Shown here in pieces: positions 45,174 to 57,689 of a DNA stretch of 64,000 nucleotides. The notes under the pieces were generated by a model that saw only the letters and a program-made list of their open reading frames with translations, searched no databases and was not told the origin of the DNA. Every line of letters begins with the position of its first letter. Position 1 is the first letter of the stretch. Source of the stretch: Primula veris (Eukaryota; Streptophyta; Magnoliopsida; Ericales; Primulaceae); NCBI GenBank assembly GCA_963682055.1, contig OY821744.1, positions 23,474,967 to 23,538,966 of the forward strand. Reading direction: 5' to 3'. Made by a program: the position numbers and the translations under genes.

Positions 45174-45183
45174 ATTGTTATAT

Positions 45184-46299
45184 TAAGCTGCAAAATCACA
45201 TAAGTTCATGAATTAAGAGTGTCAAAAGTTCATGAATTACTTAACATTTTTAAGTTTTGCTGATTACTCAAGAATCATAGGAGGAAAATTCCTAACTTAT
45301 TATGCATCCAAATCCTCTAAAAGAAACGTATAGATGCCTTGGCATTAGTTAAAGTCTTAAAAAATGAATACTGCTGATTTTCAAGACTTGCCTCTATAAT
45401 ATTTATAGCCCTTAGCATTTGTTAACGTCAACCCGGAGACATAATGGATTGCTGACTGAATAAGTTCTGACCCCCACCCTGCACTCTTTTCTCCTCCTCC
45501 TCCTCTCTAATTGCAAATGTATATATTCTTTAGCCTTAATCTAGGCTAAAAGATTGGCGCCATACTGCAATTTATAGGATTGGGCTTCTATGTTTGTGCA
45601 TATAAAAATAATAAGAAGTTGTATGAAAATATGGAAATATTTAAGATTCAAGCTAAGTTTCTTTTTTACCCATATAGAGCAGTTCTTTTCCTTCCTCTAG
45701 GGTCCAGGAATTTTGAACCTTGTGCAGTGCTTACAAGGAAGGAAAAGTGGTGAAATACTACTTTGTGAAGCATTTAAGGTCTACTGTCGGTGATGAAATG
45801 CTGGCTCGGTGATTTGTGAAGTTGGTGGCTAGATAGAGCATTGTGACATTTCGGTTTAGTAGGTTTTCTTGTTTATACGATTGCAATATTAGACCTAAAA
45901 ATCATGGTAGGAAATCAACTTGCAAATAGAAGAAAGCTTCTCTTTTAGACTTTTAGTGGGAGAAGGTATTCATGTAAATCCTGAATACAGACATTAATGT
46001 AGTCATGTAAAACTGATGTCTTTTGCTTTTTACGGAAAGTGTAACAGATTAGTGATGGGATTATGTAACACTTAAGTTTCGGCGAATAAGAAAGTTATTG
46101 TGCAAAGTTTTTTTCCCTTTCAAAACTTGGTTTGATATTTAAACTTCGGTTGCCAGTGACTTTGCTGCTTTTCTTGTTTTGCCCGATGTGGTTTTGTTTG
46201 CGCTGACTCTAATAGGCTGATACAAGGCAACTCTGACTACGAAATATGTATGTATCAAATGACTTCTATATATACACGTATGTGTTTACAAGAAACACA
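45184..46299. other. Intergenic, no gene recognised
   Basis: AT-rich, with no ORF of recognised family. Confidence 0.45.
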
Positions 46300-46690
46300 C
46301 CTCAACCTAGCCCCCTCTTTGCGCCGCCTCAGCCTTTGGGTCGGTGGTGGACCTCCGCCGCACCTCCTGCCCCGAGGCAGTCTCACCACCCTTCTCCTCT
46401 ACTCATCTTAGCGATTTTCTCTCCTCCTCTCCATTTTCGTCTTCTCCGCCCCTCACCCCTTCCTCTCCTCCTTTCGTCGTCGTCTCCCTTCTCACCTCCG
46501 CTCATGTTCCCTCTCATCTCAGATCTGGCTTATCCCTCTTCCCTCCCTTCCTCTCCTCATCTATCTCCATCTCGGATCTCCCATCTCACCTCCATCGTCT
46601 TCTTTGTCCTTTTATTAAGCCTCCTTTTACTGTCAGTGCCTTTACTTTCCTCCCCTACCTTTGATCAACCCTCGGATTTATTTAGCGATG
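46300..46690 (+). other. Pyrimidine-rich, C-rich island
   Basis: About 390 bp of mostly C and T with many ctcc/cttc runs inside AT-rich DNA. The Pro/Ser/Leu-rich frames seen through it (46246-46713, 46344-46664) follow from composition. It could be the 5' leader of a LINE or of a lost gene; no domain supports a protein. Confidence 0.4.
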
Positions 46691-46971
46691 AATTATCGTC
46701 CTTTTGGATGTGACTTAATTGCTACCTCAGTCTTGCTAGAGGTGGTGGTATTATTGTAACGTGGGTGGCCGTCGGTTGTTTTTAAGTTTTTCGTCTTTGT
46801 AGATCTGCATGGACTAGGTTGATTAGCGTGTTGGCGTTCCCGTTGAGATACAGACTACATATTGACTGGGATAATTTAAAACTTGTCGGGTCTCCCCCTT
46901 ATGTGTAGATGTGAGGTTGTGGATATAGTTTTTCCTATTCAGGCCTTTTTGATTTGTCGGTTAGATTTGGA

Positions 46972-47300
46972 CACTACAACAAAATACACTTTTGTCAACG
47001 AAAAAATTCGCTACAAAACATTCATTTTTAATTGCCAAAAAGAATTAGCAACTAATTTTTTTCGCTACGTGCTTCTTACGGAACCATCGTCCCTGAAAGT
47101 CTTTGGCAACCAAGTTAAAAGTTGAAGCTAAAACTTAATCTTTGGTAACAAAAAACTTTGTTCTTGATTAGATTTTTTGTTGTAAATACTCAACCTTCTT
47201 TGTTGTCGCTGAGTTAAATTTTGTTGTCATTTCCAAACTCGTTCGTTGCATATAGCAATATTTTTCATCGCCGATTCCAAAATTTGTTGTTGTTAATTAT
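46972..47300 (+). mobile_element. CACTA-type transposon left end (candidate)
   Basis: Starts CACTACAACAAAATACACTT, a characteristic CACTA terminus, followed by short subterminal repeats (cgctac, ttgttgt/ttgttgc). The opposite terminus was not found up to 47873, so the element is truncated or its right end has diverged. Confidence 0.5.
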
Positions 47301-47873
47301 CATTATATTTATTACTATTTCTTTCGCAACTTTATCTCATACCAATAACAATGAAATATAAGTTGTTGTCGATCTCAAATGTTTTATATTTTTGTATTCT
47401 ATAAATAAATTACAAATAATTATAGTTGACATTCATTTAATAGAAAATAATAAAATAAAAAGATAAATATAAACCCTTGAAACAAAAATCAATGTCTAAC
47501 ATAATAATAAAAATATCTCACAAATAATAGCCTGAAACTAAATTTCTAAATAAAAAACTATACAAACAAAACTAGCCTAATACTAAGATAATTACAACAT
47601 ATATAAGAACCGAACAAAATCAAATCTGGAAATATTTATTGCTTCGTCTTCCAAACCCATCATCTAATCTACATCCTGAAAGAAAAATAAATAAACACAT
47701 AATAATAATGGTTACACAATTAGTATAATGTAGTTATTGTAAACAAAATATGACTGGTTAATTAAAAAAGTTAGTTAAAATAATAACCTTTTAGGTGTGG
47801 TTAATGTTAGAACGTGTCATTGTGCCTGCTATTACCATTTTCATAAATGTTACTGTAACGTCTCGGAAATTTG
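47301..47873. other. Non-coding, possibly interior of CACTA remnant
   Basis: Very AT-rich, with no coding signal. Confidence 0.35.
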
Positions 47874-49500
47874 TGTGTTTACTATTGACGTTTATTATTT
47901 TTATAGCGATAATAATGTGTTGTTTATACGTGAAAATATATTATATAGTAATGAAATAGACATGTAATAGTTTTTCGGGATACTTATAATTTAGAATAAG
48001 TAGCCTAGGCTTGATTAATCCTAAAATCTAAAACCAAATTCATATACCTGTATACACAGCAACACATGCATATACACATACGGTGTACATATATACATAC
48101 AACATAAATACATATGATATACATACAAATACATATACAGAACAAAGAGATAGAGAGAGAAAGAGAGGAATGACAGGGAGGGACAGTAGTTCACCGGAGA
48201 GGTCCTGACCTAGACGGAGCCTACTACAGTAAACAAATCAGAGCGGTGATCGGTGTGATGGTGGTGGTTTCGTCTTTTCAAGGCAGCCGCTTCGGGAGTT
48301 GATTCTCGGGTCATCGGATGTCCGTTCTCTGCAATCGAATATGTTTTCTTAATCTATTCTTCGAGACCCATTTAACTGTGTAAGCCGTTTACTTTCATTT
48401 TCATTTTTATAAAACGTCAAATTTTAAGGTAGAGCCTAATCCGAATTGCAATTAATTAAATTGATCCGTAGATGTATTTATTTTCTTTGTGGACAGTTTA
48501 AGGGTTGTTTAGTGGCTGTCCAGATCTGGTTATATCGTTTGGTGGATATTCGGATCAAGTTTGGGATATTTTGACAAACGAGCTCTTGTTTGTTTCAGTA
48601 AGGGGGAAGAAACCGATCCTACTTTAATAGGTTTTATTTGTGTGGCTGTTTGTTTGTCTGTTTGTGTGTTTGCGTACTTGTGTAGAATATAACATGGGTC
48701 TGCTTGTATTTTGTGATATTAAATTCTGTGTATTAACGTTAAGTGTGAATTGTGATTATTAATTCTTATAAAAATTGAAGTTTGATCTATAACATTTTAA
48801 GTGCTCAGTTGAGAAATTCATGATTCCATGAACAATGTATGTGGTGATCTTGTCTAACTAAAGAGGTGAAACTGTGGACTGTTATATATATATATGTCAT
48901 TAAAAGTGACCAGTTTATACTATGTTTTATTTATTTAATTATGGTGATTGAGCGATAATGGTTTTCGTGGTTTCATATATATATATATATATTTATATAT
49001 TGATTTTGGGATTGTAGTACCAGTGGAAGTGTGGGGTACCATTGCATTTTGGGTCCCTGAGTAGTGGCTCGGTATTATTAAGGTATGCATTTCATGGTGG
49101 TGATTATTCGAAAAAGTTCTAGTAAAAGCCATTAAATTGGGGATTACGACAGAACTGGTTTCGAAATAGTTCTTGTAAAACCATTTTCTGATTTTTCAGA
49201 ATTTGGGGCTTACGACAGAACTGATTGAATTATGAGATTGTTCTGTGTAAAATCAGATTTATCTGGTGTTTACGGCTGAATAAATCTTTCAGAATTTGAT
49301 AATCTTTTTCGGGAATGAACTAGAATACTCTTGCAAAATCAGTTTCTTGAAACCATGCGTGGTTATAGAAATTTGGTGTTTGCGAAGGAAGAGTTTTAGT
49401 TTCATTTTTCGAAATTAGATTGTGCGTGTTTGTTATTTGAGATAACAAACAGTTTTCTGCGGGAAATGTCCGAAACACAGTGGGTGCTGGAACTGACCAG
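47874..49500 (+). mobile_element. Gypsy LTR-like remnant (candidate)
   Basis: The stretch starts TGTAACGTCTCGG, the common head of plant Tekay LTRs. It then shows a cryptic cata repeat and a leader-like region (aaagagatagagagagaaag, caccggagaggtcc). Further on is a run of related phrases (ttacgacagaactgg, ttacgacagaactgat, tttacggctgaata) at about 49140-49280. No matching 3' end, TSD or second LTR was identified. Confidence 0.35.
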
Positions 49501-51513
49501 AACATTGTGGGTGCCGGTGTAACTCCTATTAATTTTGCATGAATGCATATTAATGACGGGGGTTACAAATTTGAAACCACCATTATTAAAGACACTAATG
49601 TGGTGATATAATGGATGATGTCCTTATTAATTGTGATTTATTACAATTTAATTTGAAGGGTTACAAAATTTGTAACAGTAATCATTAATGAGATTAATGA
49701 CGGGTATTTATAACTTTTTATTAATTGTGATTAATCGCAATTTAATTTGAAGAATTATAAAGTATTGTAACGACAGTTATTGTTGACATTTATGGTGAGC
49801 TTTATTAGCTAACTACGAATTGCAATGACGAATCGGTTACATATTTGGATGAAATGTTATTTAATAACCAACTTAATTCATCCAAGAGCAAATAATTTGA
49901 TGATTAACGACATGTAACGGATTGAGTATTACAAATTAATCAAAGGTATTTTAAAGTCAGATTTCTTCTTCAAATCTGACCTGCTACGGTACTTGATACT
50001 TTATAAACATAGTATAGAGAAAAACGAAATTAGAATCCATAGCTTAGAGGATTCTGAAATTGCAGCTTATTGTTTTACTTCCTTTTTTTTTCCGACTTCC
50101 TTAGCAGTGACTTTAAATTCTAATTCTCATTCCTTTCTGTTTGATTTGTATCAGACCTATGTCATCTTGTAAGACCACCAACACACAGGTAAAGCTTTTA
50201 GCAATGAATTATTCTTCTCATTTTATATATATTTATTAATAATAACTTGTAGTAGAGTAGTGAGCATTTTTGAATAATTTATATTTATTGTTAATTTGAC
50301 ATTAGATTGGGTTGAAGGAGTCTGATCTCCAGCAGGGGGAACAATGACTTTCAGAAAATATTATTATGTTTGATTATCAATGTGCAATAAAAAAAATAGA
50401 TCATTTTGTTTCCCTGGATTTTTTTTATATTTTATTAAATATTTCAGTGGTATGAGTATGATAACCAAACTGCGGATTCTGGGGATTCTGAAAAAGGAAC
50501 AAAATGTGTTTGAGACACTAGTGAGTTGTCTATACAAGTTATATCTGAATACTAGACATTATCAATAGCGACATTTTTATTGTGAGAAACCCATTGTTAT
50601 AAACTTGTTGATGAACTTTGTGTTTTGCATGTCCACCAATGCATTATAACCCTAAATAAATGTTATGTCTATGTCCTATTGCTCTTACTATCCAATTTGG
50701 CCATATCTTTTATTTTTCAATTGTATTTGGAGGTTGAGCTGTTTGGCTGCTTGCATTCTTGGTAATGATCAGTCGGGTTTGCATATCTTCATTTGTCTTT
50801 GTTTCGTTAGGAGGTCTTCTGTTTTCATTTATTTCTCATATGTAAATTACAGAAATGAATTGTTTTGGATTTTCACGTGGCTAAAAACTAAGTGCTGTTG
50901 TATATGTGATTTTAAAATTACAGAAATGAATTGTTTTGGATTTTCACGTGGCTAAAACCATGCTTCTAACCCTACTTGCTTAAAGTTTATTTGGTTACAC
51001 CTCAGCATTTTTGCCATCCGTTGTGAATTTTACTATGTTAAAGCAGTTCTACAATCCATTTACTCCAACTCAATTATGTTTGCTCTTTTTCTAGCATTTT
51101 GCTTAATTAGGAGGACAAATATAAAATATTAGTCAATTCCAGTCCAATTTGAGTCTCATGAGTTGTCCCGTGTAGACTTTTGCTTCTTATTATAGCGAAG
51201 CCTTGTTTTTTTTTTGTTTAATACAAGGGAAAAGACAAGGTTAAAACGTAAATCCATGTTCAGATGCAGTACCGGGCATGATATTTTTTGAACACGTAGC
51301 AGAGTTTAAAATTTGAATCCCTTTATGTTCTCTTCCAATTTGATTGATACTGTATATAATATATGTACACATATATATTGGCTGAAAATGCACTGTTGAT
51401 TACCGTTGGAGATTACATCTTTTAACAACTATATGTAATATGTATACTGTTTTGGTATCCTGTTATGTTGGTTATAATAAAGTTTTTTCTCCCCCCAATA
51501 TTTTATTCTGCAG
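49501..51513. other. Upstream region of RRM gene
   Basis: Mainly AT-rich. A possible non-coding first exon ends at about 50188 (cacacag|gtaaag) and would splice to the acceptor at 51511-51513. A 43-bp sequence is repeated directly at 50844-50886 and 50915-50957. Confidence 0.4.
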
Positions 51514-51541
51514 CTTGACGTCAAACTTGGTTATTATCACC

Positions 51542-53669
51542 ATGAGTTCCACTGAAGAAGCAGACTACGCTGCTTTTGAAGAGAAAGTGAAGAGGACAGT
51601 TTATATTGACAACCTCTCTCCTCAGGCCACTGAGTCCGTACTGAAAACAGCACTGAATCAGTTCGGAGATGTGCAAAATGTCCAGCTTATAGCAAGTTTC
51701 GCAGAGCCAAACAACATGCCTCATTGTGCTTTGGTCGAGATGCAAAACGCCAAACAGGCTAAGCAGATAGTATCGGAAATGAGTAACTTTCCGTTTATGA
51801 TGTCTGGGATGCCTAGGCCTGTTCGAGCACGAGTTGCGGAAATGGGGATGTTCGGCGATCGTCCCATAAAGCCCAGGAGAAGAATAACTTGCTGCTGGTT
51901 GGACGCGGATGATCCTGATTTTCCGGTTGCAAAAAAACTCAAATCCCTTGTGAAGAAGCATATCGCAGAAGCTGCTTTTTTGTTGAAGGTGATTTCTTTT
52001 TATTTGTGAACTTTAGCCAAATACATACATGTTATGTAGAGTTTTTATTTGAATCTAATTGTAAATTTGCTTATTACTTCTTTCTGGGAAATCGGGCGTA
52101 AAATTGGTCAATTTTAATAAGTGTAGGACCAAATTAAAACTTACAAATAACTGTCATGCTATCTATTTAACAGAGGTATCCAAATTGAAACAAAAAGCTG
52201 TAGTTGTAACTTTGTACCCAAATTATTAATAGCAAATAGGACATTGTACTAAATGTATTTTTTCCTTATAAGAAACAGCTATTAACTATTAAAATTAAAA
52301 AAGCTTTCTATTTCTTTAACTTCACATCTGTCTTTTTTGAGTTTCTTTATACAACATTACTTGAGTAGTATATAATGGCATCTCTTAAAGGTTATTTTCC
52401 GGACAGCTCTTGATCATATTTTTGCTTAGAAATATCAAGGGGGAAGACGGTTTTCTTAGGTTGATGTTGGGAGACAATTTTTATGGTTACTAATTGTCTG
52501 TTTTTACTTGTCCAGTGGCTCAGTAGTTTTTTTGTGTGTGTTGCTCTATCTTGAGTCTATCATTGGTTGTCTCAATTGATTCTTTAGTTTCTTTAAAACG
52601 CCTGTTATCAGCCGGATAATGTAGTTCTGGTATTGAAATGCAAAAGTTCATAAAGTAAGTAAATAAAATCATAAATTTAAAATAGAATTACATGAAATGG
52701 ATATATGGTATCATTGATAGAAATGTGATAAAGAAAGAGAGATGGAATCATGGAACCCTTGTGGCACTTGATGATATCTCCTTTCTCTTTCGCTCTTTTC
52801 TTTCTTCTCACGCATTAAGGCTTCTTAACATTAGTTTTTATGCATGCTTATGTTAATAGATCATCTGTGTTCTTTCTTAACTTTTATTTTTTTCCGGGTG
52901 TTCACTTTTTTTTTTTACATTCTCCATAGCTCGATGTATGGTATCATGTTTTGTCTATTTTAGTCTAATTCCAATACGCATTTTTCTACTGAATTTTCAC
53001 CTGCAAAAGATGGGTTTACCCTAACACGTTTTGTAAGTCAAGTTTGAAGTGCTCTGTCATGTTTTTGATTTGTTGTATTTCCAATAGAAGGTTCTTTGAA
53101 AGGGGTCTTCATTTCTTCCCTTTATTTTTTGGGTTACATGCGACGTTTTCCTATTTTCCCTTTTGTAGATCTATAGAATTATTTGAATATTAGGAACATA
53201 TCTTGATTGGTTCACTGGTTTTATTGTAGTTGATTGGGGTAGTACTTTGTGGTTAACAATATGTTTAACCCTACTATTTAAGGACATATTTCGACAGGGG
53301 CCTGAGTTTTGTTGTGGTTAATTGGGGTTACTTTGTCGAGAAATGATATGTTTACTGCACTTTCTTGGCAATGATAAAATTACTACGTTTTGACCTTTTT
53401 TTTTCTGTTAACGTTTAGTTGCAGATTTGTTTTACCTTGTTAACATAATAAGTGCAGATGGCAAAAGTAATCCTAGATACGTTGTATGTTTGTTTGGTTT
53501 TCAGCATCAGCTTGTAGAAGAAGAGAAGCTGGCAGAGCATCAAGCAGAAATTTTAAAAGCAAATTATAAGAAATATCAGCTGATGGAAGGTGCCTCAGCC
53601 GATGGAAGTGCAACCGACTTGGCACGTCACTACAACACAAATGGCTTTAATCGTGGTTTTAATAACTAA
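51542..53669 (+). CDS. AIPP1: RRM RNA-binding protein, AIPP1/EDM3-like (two exons)
   Basis: Exon 1 is 51542-51988, exon 2 is 53505-53669, giving 203 residues. The ATG at 51542 opens MSSTEEADYAAFEEKVKR; the intron has gt at 51989 and ttttcag at 53504, phase 0. An RRM lies at about residues 18-90 with RNP2 VYIDNL, a degenerate RNP1 region HCALVEM and MSGMPRPVRARVAEM after it. The C-terminus is a charged helix (HQLVEEEKLAEHQAEILK). The layout resembles plant ASI1-immunoprecipitated protein 1. In Arabidopsis that protein acts with ASI1 and EDM2 on RNA processing of genes with intronic heterochromatin. No stops or shifts; probably functional. Orthology is from memory and needs a search; a 5' UTR intron ends at 51513. 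Confidence 0.85.
51989..53504 (+). other. Intron of RRM gene
   Basis: A 1.5-kb T-rich intron with canonical ends and no inserted element recognised. Confidence 0.8.
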
Positions 53670-54500
53670 GTACTCTTTTTAGGTCTTGTTGTCATAAACA
53701 GACGTGAACATATACCTGAGGTTGATCCTTAACATATGTAAAAATTGGATTTTGCACATTTAGTTTCTACATTTATAGTGTTAGCGGTAAAGAATGTCTG
53801 ACTCTACGAAATGATGTTACTTTCTTTATGTTGGCTGATATTCGGAAACTTTTACTCTTCACTATGTTTTTTATTTAAGTTTCATTATGTTTGTTAGTTA
53901 CTAGCTATTGATTAGTTTGATCGCCATGGTATGTTGGCTATAAAAGATGAAAATGTGAGACTCAAGAGTGTCTGTAGTTTTTTATGCTCGGTTTTTCTCC
54001 TTGCTTCTAGTGTAATCTAAATTACACAATTGGTGGTTGGCCACCTAAAAGCCAAGGTTTTTCTTCTTCTAGTATCTGGCTTGAAAAACTCTTCACTTCC
54101 GAATGTTTTCTCAATCTCAAGCCAGACATCTTACTTTCCGAGAAGTCCTAGCTTCAATGATCTTTCTGTTGTCCCATCTGATGTTGCATTCATTTCATTC
54201 TGCATTTTGCGTGGCTTTTTATTTACTCAATCTTTAAGGGATGATTTTCAAGTTGTTTGGTTGTTTGTTAGCAAAGGGGCCCTCGACATTGGTACAACTA
54301 ACTTGATCGGTGTTACTCTTATGTTTTATCTCATGTACATTATTATTATTGTTGTTGTTGTTGTTGTAAACCAAGAATAATTTAACCAAACTGAGAACCA
54401 AACAGAGCTGGCAATTGCAGCATAGGCGAGCTTCAGCAACAGAAGAAAAAAAAAAACCTGTATATCATTTATTTTTGAGGAACCACCAAGAACTTTTAGA
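53670..54500. other. 3' flank of RRM gene
   Basis: Contains a (att)n/(gtt)n microsatellite at about 54339-54367. The frame at 54030-54380 is not supported by any family. Confidence 0.45.
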
Positions 54501-54515
54501 GCCGGTAAATGGAGA

Positions 54516-54767
54516 GTGGATAGTGATGATGAAGCTAGTGAGGTCATTGGAAAGAAGTATGAAAGCTTCTTAAGACGTTTGATGAGAATAGCAAAGAAAC
54601 CTATGTACGGAAAGAGAGAAGCTCAGTTTTATGGACAACAGAATGTCCAGACTAGAGAGAGAGAGAGAGATATAACGGTAGATGAGTCCTCATTTGAGGA
54701 TGCAGAGTTCGATGAGCTCATGGGAGAGTATAATGTCAACGATTACATGGATTTTTCTAACGGTTGA
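54516..54767 (+). CDS. Hypothetical acidic/basic exon-like ORF
   Basis: 83 codons, possibly without a true ATG since the frame is open upstream. It reads DSDDEASEVIGKKYESFLRR, then a basic part (KKPMYGKREAQFYG), then an acidic end (ESSFEDAEFDELMGEYNV) and TGA. The biased, charged composition is more protein-like than its neighbours, but I do not recognise it. It may be the last exon of a gene or a transposon-derived fragment. Confidence 0.25.
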   Translation: MDSDDEASEVIGKKYESFLRRLMRIAKKPMYGKREAQFYGQQNVQTRERERDITVDESSFEDAEFDELMGEYNVNDYMDFSNG

Positions 54768-54964
54768 AATGATGACTCCGACTCAGATGAGGGGTGATGA
54801 TGATGATCCCTCCCATGCTTTTATTTGTTTAAGTAGTTTAGTTTCCGAACAATATCTATTAGTTGTTATGTTTTTACGTATTTGAATTTTTTTTACCTTT
54901 GCATTGTTTGTCGTGTTGAAAGGCATTTTTTTTTTACCATGTATGTATCTTTTGAAGTGTATAT

Positions 54965-55450
54965 ATATGTAACTTTTTTAAGCGCATAAAACTGTTATGC
55001 AGTTTGGCAAGACATCGCTACAAATATGCAGTTTTCGAAGAAGTGCATAGCAACTGGTATAGAGTGCATAACATTTGGCATAGAATGTAGTGCATACCAA
55101 TTGACATGGTATGGAGTGCATATCACCATATATACAATTTTTAAAGCGCATACCGTCGTGTATGTATCGCATACTTGGTACGCAATGTATACTATGTATA
55201 CAACTTTTAACGCACTTTTTAAAATGCATACCAACTGTGCAATGAAAAGATGAGATTAAATTCAAAAATTGGTATGTAGTGTTGTGTAAATGAATTTATG
55301 CATTTGAAGTGTGTATTTGTTATTGCATGTTAGTCATTTTAAACAAAATAATATGAATTTAAATATAAAAAATAATATACTTAATATTTTTTAAAGGGCA
55401 TACCACGAGTTATGCACTTTCTCAAGCGCATACCGATATGTATGACTACG
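54965..55450. repeat. Degenerate repeats built on gcatac
   Basis: Many imperfect copies of a phrase like aagcgcatacc / gtgcataccaat in both orientations, about 15-40 bp apart. Frames here on either strand (Cys/Ile/Tyr-rich) follow from the repeat and are not genes. Confidence 0.55.
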
Positions 55451-56399
55451 CATTTTGAGCTACACCATTGTTATATGTTTTTCATCTTTGAAATATATCT
55501 AATAGAAGGATTCGATAAGTTCATTTTTTTTTTTTGTTAATGAAAGTATAACTATTGGTATACGAGGAAAAAATGTTTTTGAGTGTTGACCCAATATAGG
55601 AAAAAATGTTTGAAAATGTAGATTTTGTTAAAAAAAATGATACCATTTTAATTTTTTACCGCCGTTTTCAATTAAGACACGAGGTGATATAATTTTGTAA
55701 AATATGCATTAATAACAACTGATACTAAATATTAATATTAGTCACATGATAAATTAGTAAAATTGTAATAACATATATTAATAAAATCCAAATTGAACTA
55801 TACGAAGGGGTATAATTTAAAAGAAAAAAAAACAATACATTAAATCCAATTTCCAAGTATGATAAGTCACAATTGGGGTTGTGGCGGTTCAAGATATATT
55901 CATTTTCAATACTCATTTTGACACTCCGATGAAAAACACTTCAAGTCAACATTTCATTAATGCAGATCTGCACGGTTTGATGACGAGAAGCCAAATATGA
56001 ATCATGTTTTTTTTTCGATATGTATAATTGCTGTACCTTCGTTTCTTCACTTTTTTCTATAATGTATCTTGGTTTCTTAATTTTTTACTTCACTTTCTAA
56101 TTTTTGTTTCCTTTTTACTTAATTAAGACTTTTTTTTCCAAACTTTTAAAAAACCCCTCACATAAAAGTGTCCAAGTTTGAGAGATAAAAAACTGATCCA
56201 AAAAAGAAAATAAAATAAAAACCAAGGTAAAAGAAAGAAAATTTAAGAAAACAGGGATAAAAAACATAAAGTAACGAAAGTAAAAAGGTAATAAACCCGT
56301 CACAACAGTGTAGTCTTAATTTCCACCACCCAGTGTTTTATCTATAGACTATAGATAGATACATACACATCTATATATATATATAGAGAGAGAGGGAGA
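55451..56399. other. Promoter region upstream of MnmG-like gene
   Basis: AT-rich. The last 60 bp hold tatatatatata and a gagagagaggga leader directly before the ATG at 56400, plausible as core promoter and short 5' UTR. Confidence 0.5.
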
Positions 56400-57689
56400 A
56401 TGGGTAGCAGTGCAGCTGGTTATCCATTGACACGTGTATCCCGCCATATACACCAAACACCATTCTTTCTATTTAATAATATTAATATCAATATTAAGAA
56501 TAATATTTATAAGCCTCGATATCTTCCTCTTAATAATATTCTTCGCCGCAACATTAATTACACTAATAATAATAATAATAATATTAGTAATAAGTGTAAC
56601 GCTATTCGGTTATTCACTAATTCACATTTTCCCCGTTTCTCCACCAAAGCTTCCGCCTCTCCAGGTATATATATATATATATGTTGTCTTCTGTTATCTG
56701 TGTTATTACTGTTATTCACTTCTGTTTAGTTTACTTCTTAATTTTACAGAAACGTTACATAGGATTTATTATTCTTTACTTTTAAAAAAAAACACACACA
56801 CACACACACACACACATATTGTAATATATATGAGCCTCCTCTACTTGCTTGTTTAAAAATTTAAAAATGATGCATTTTATGAATTCCTTCATTTTTATTC
56901 CTCTTAAACTTGATTGTTCTTACTAATTGATACAGTACGTAGTAATGATAATAACAAAGATAATCATGTTATTTTACATTAAAAAAATTGTTTATAATTT
57001 TAGCTGAATGATATATATATTTTGGTTCTTCTTAAAAGTCACTAATTTGATCATGAAGAAAATAGATAGATATCATAACATACTAGAGAAAATGATGTAC
57101 ATTGCCTGCCACTTTTGAAATCAAAATGGCATCAAATCACTTTTCTTCTTATGAGTTAGGATCACTAGCTCTAACTGCTAATTTTACCACGTAAGTTATT
57201 AGTCTTGTTTGTTCTTCATAATTTTCAATTGCTTAATTTCGTCTTTGGTTAAAATTTTGAGGCCCTTATGTGGCCCTAATTTGAGCCTTAATGGTATACA
57301 CAAATTTTAATTCAAACTCTACCCTCTTATACTTTGTGCTGACGATTATGGCGGCTACTTGTTGACGATTATGGTAATTAGGTTTTTGTGTTCTTATGGA
57401 GAAACATCATCGTATCATGAAAGTTTCGATTTATCTACCTTACAAGTTTCTCTCTTTGATCATAACTTAGTCCCAACTTCTTATTTGTTGGTAGAATTTT
57501 GTGTGACTTGTTCCTAATGAATTTTCATAATTATGCTTCTCAGATTCGAACGGTGGTAATGGTGATGAAAGATACGATGTAATTGTGGTTGGAGGAGGGC
57601 ATGCAGGTTGTGAAGCAGCTCTTGCTTCTTCTCGTTTAGCGGCTAAAACACTTCTTCTCACTCTAAATATTGACCGGATAGCATGGCAG
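56400..57689 (+). CDS. MnmG (GidA): Organellar MnmG/GidA (MTO1-like), exons 1-2
   Basis: Exon 1 is 56400-56664 (88 codons plus 1 base; donor CCAG|GTATAT). Exon 2 is 57544-57689 (acceptor ttctcag, donor CAG|GTAATA), and the phases join. Exon 1 encodes a Ser/Arg/Asn-rich leader ([20 protein letters not shown], with a poly-Asn run from an aat microsatellite), like a mitochondrial or plastid transit peptide. Exon 2 encodes [20 protein letters not shown] and [15 protein letters not shown], the N-terminal FAD-binding Rossmann motif of MnmG. That enzyme, with MnmE, builds the 5-carboxymethylaminomethyl group on tRNA wobble uridine. The remaining exons are beyond a TAT retrotransposon in intron 2 and outside the window. 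Confidence 0.9.
56665..57543 (+). other. Intron 1 of MnmG-like gene
   Basis: Contains a (CA)n microsatellite at about 56789-56816 and AT-rich sequence, with no transposon ends seen. Confidence 0.8.

Noticed and set aside
46246..46713. Pro/Ser/Leu-rich 155-codon protein
   Set aside because: The composition is explained by the C/T-rich island; two frames look alike and no domain or splice context supports it.
51440..52009. Longer RRM protein starting at 51440 and ending at 52009
   Set aside because: The first 34 codons cross a clear 3' splice site (ttctgcag at 51513) and the last codons run past a GT donor at 51989; the 51542 start and two-exon model fit better.
54978..55265. Cys/His-rich small proteins on both strands
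   Set aside because: The degenerate gcatac repeat generates them in several frames and strands at once.
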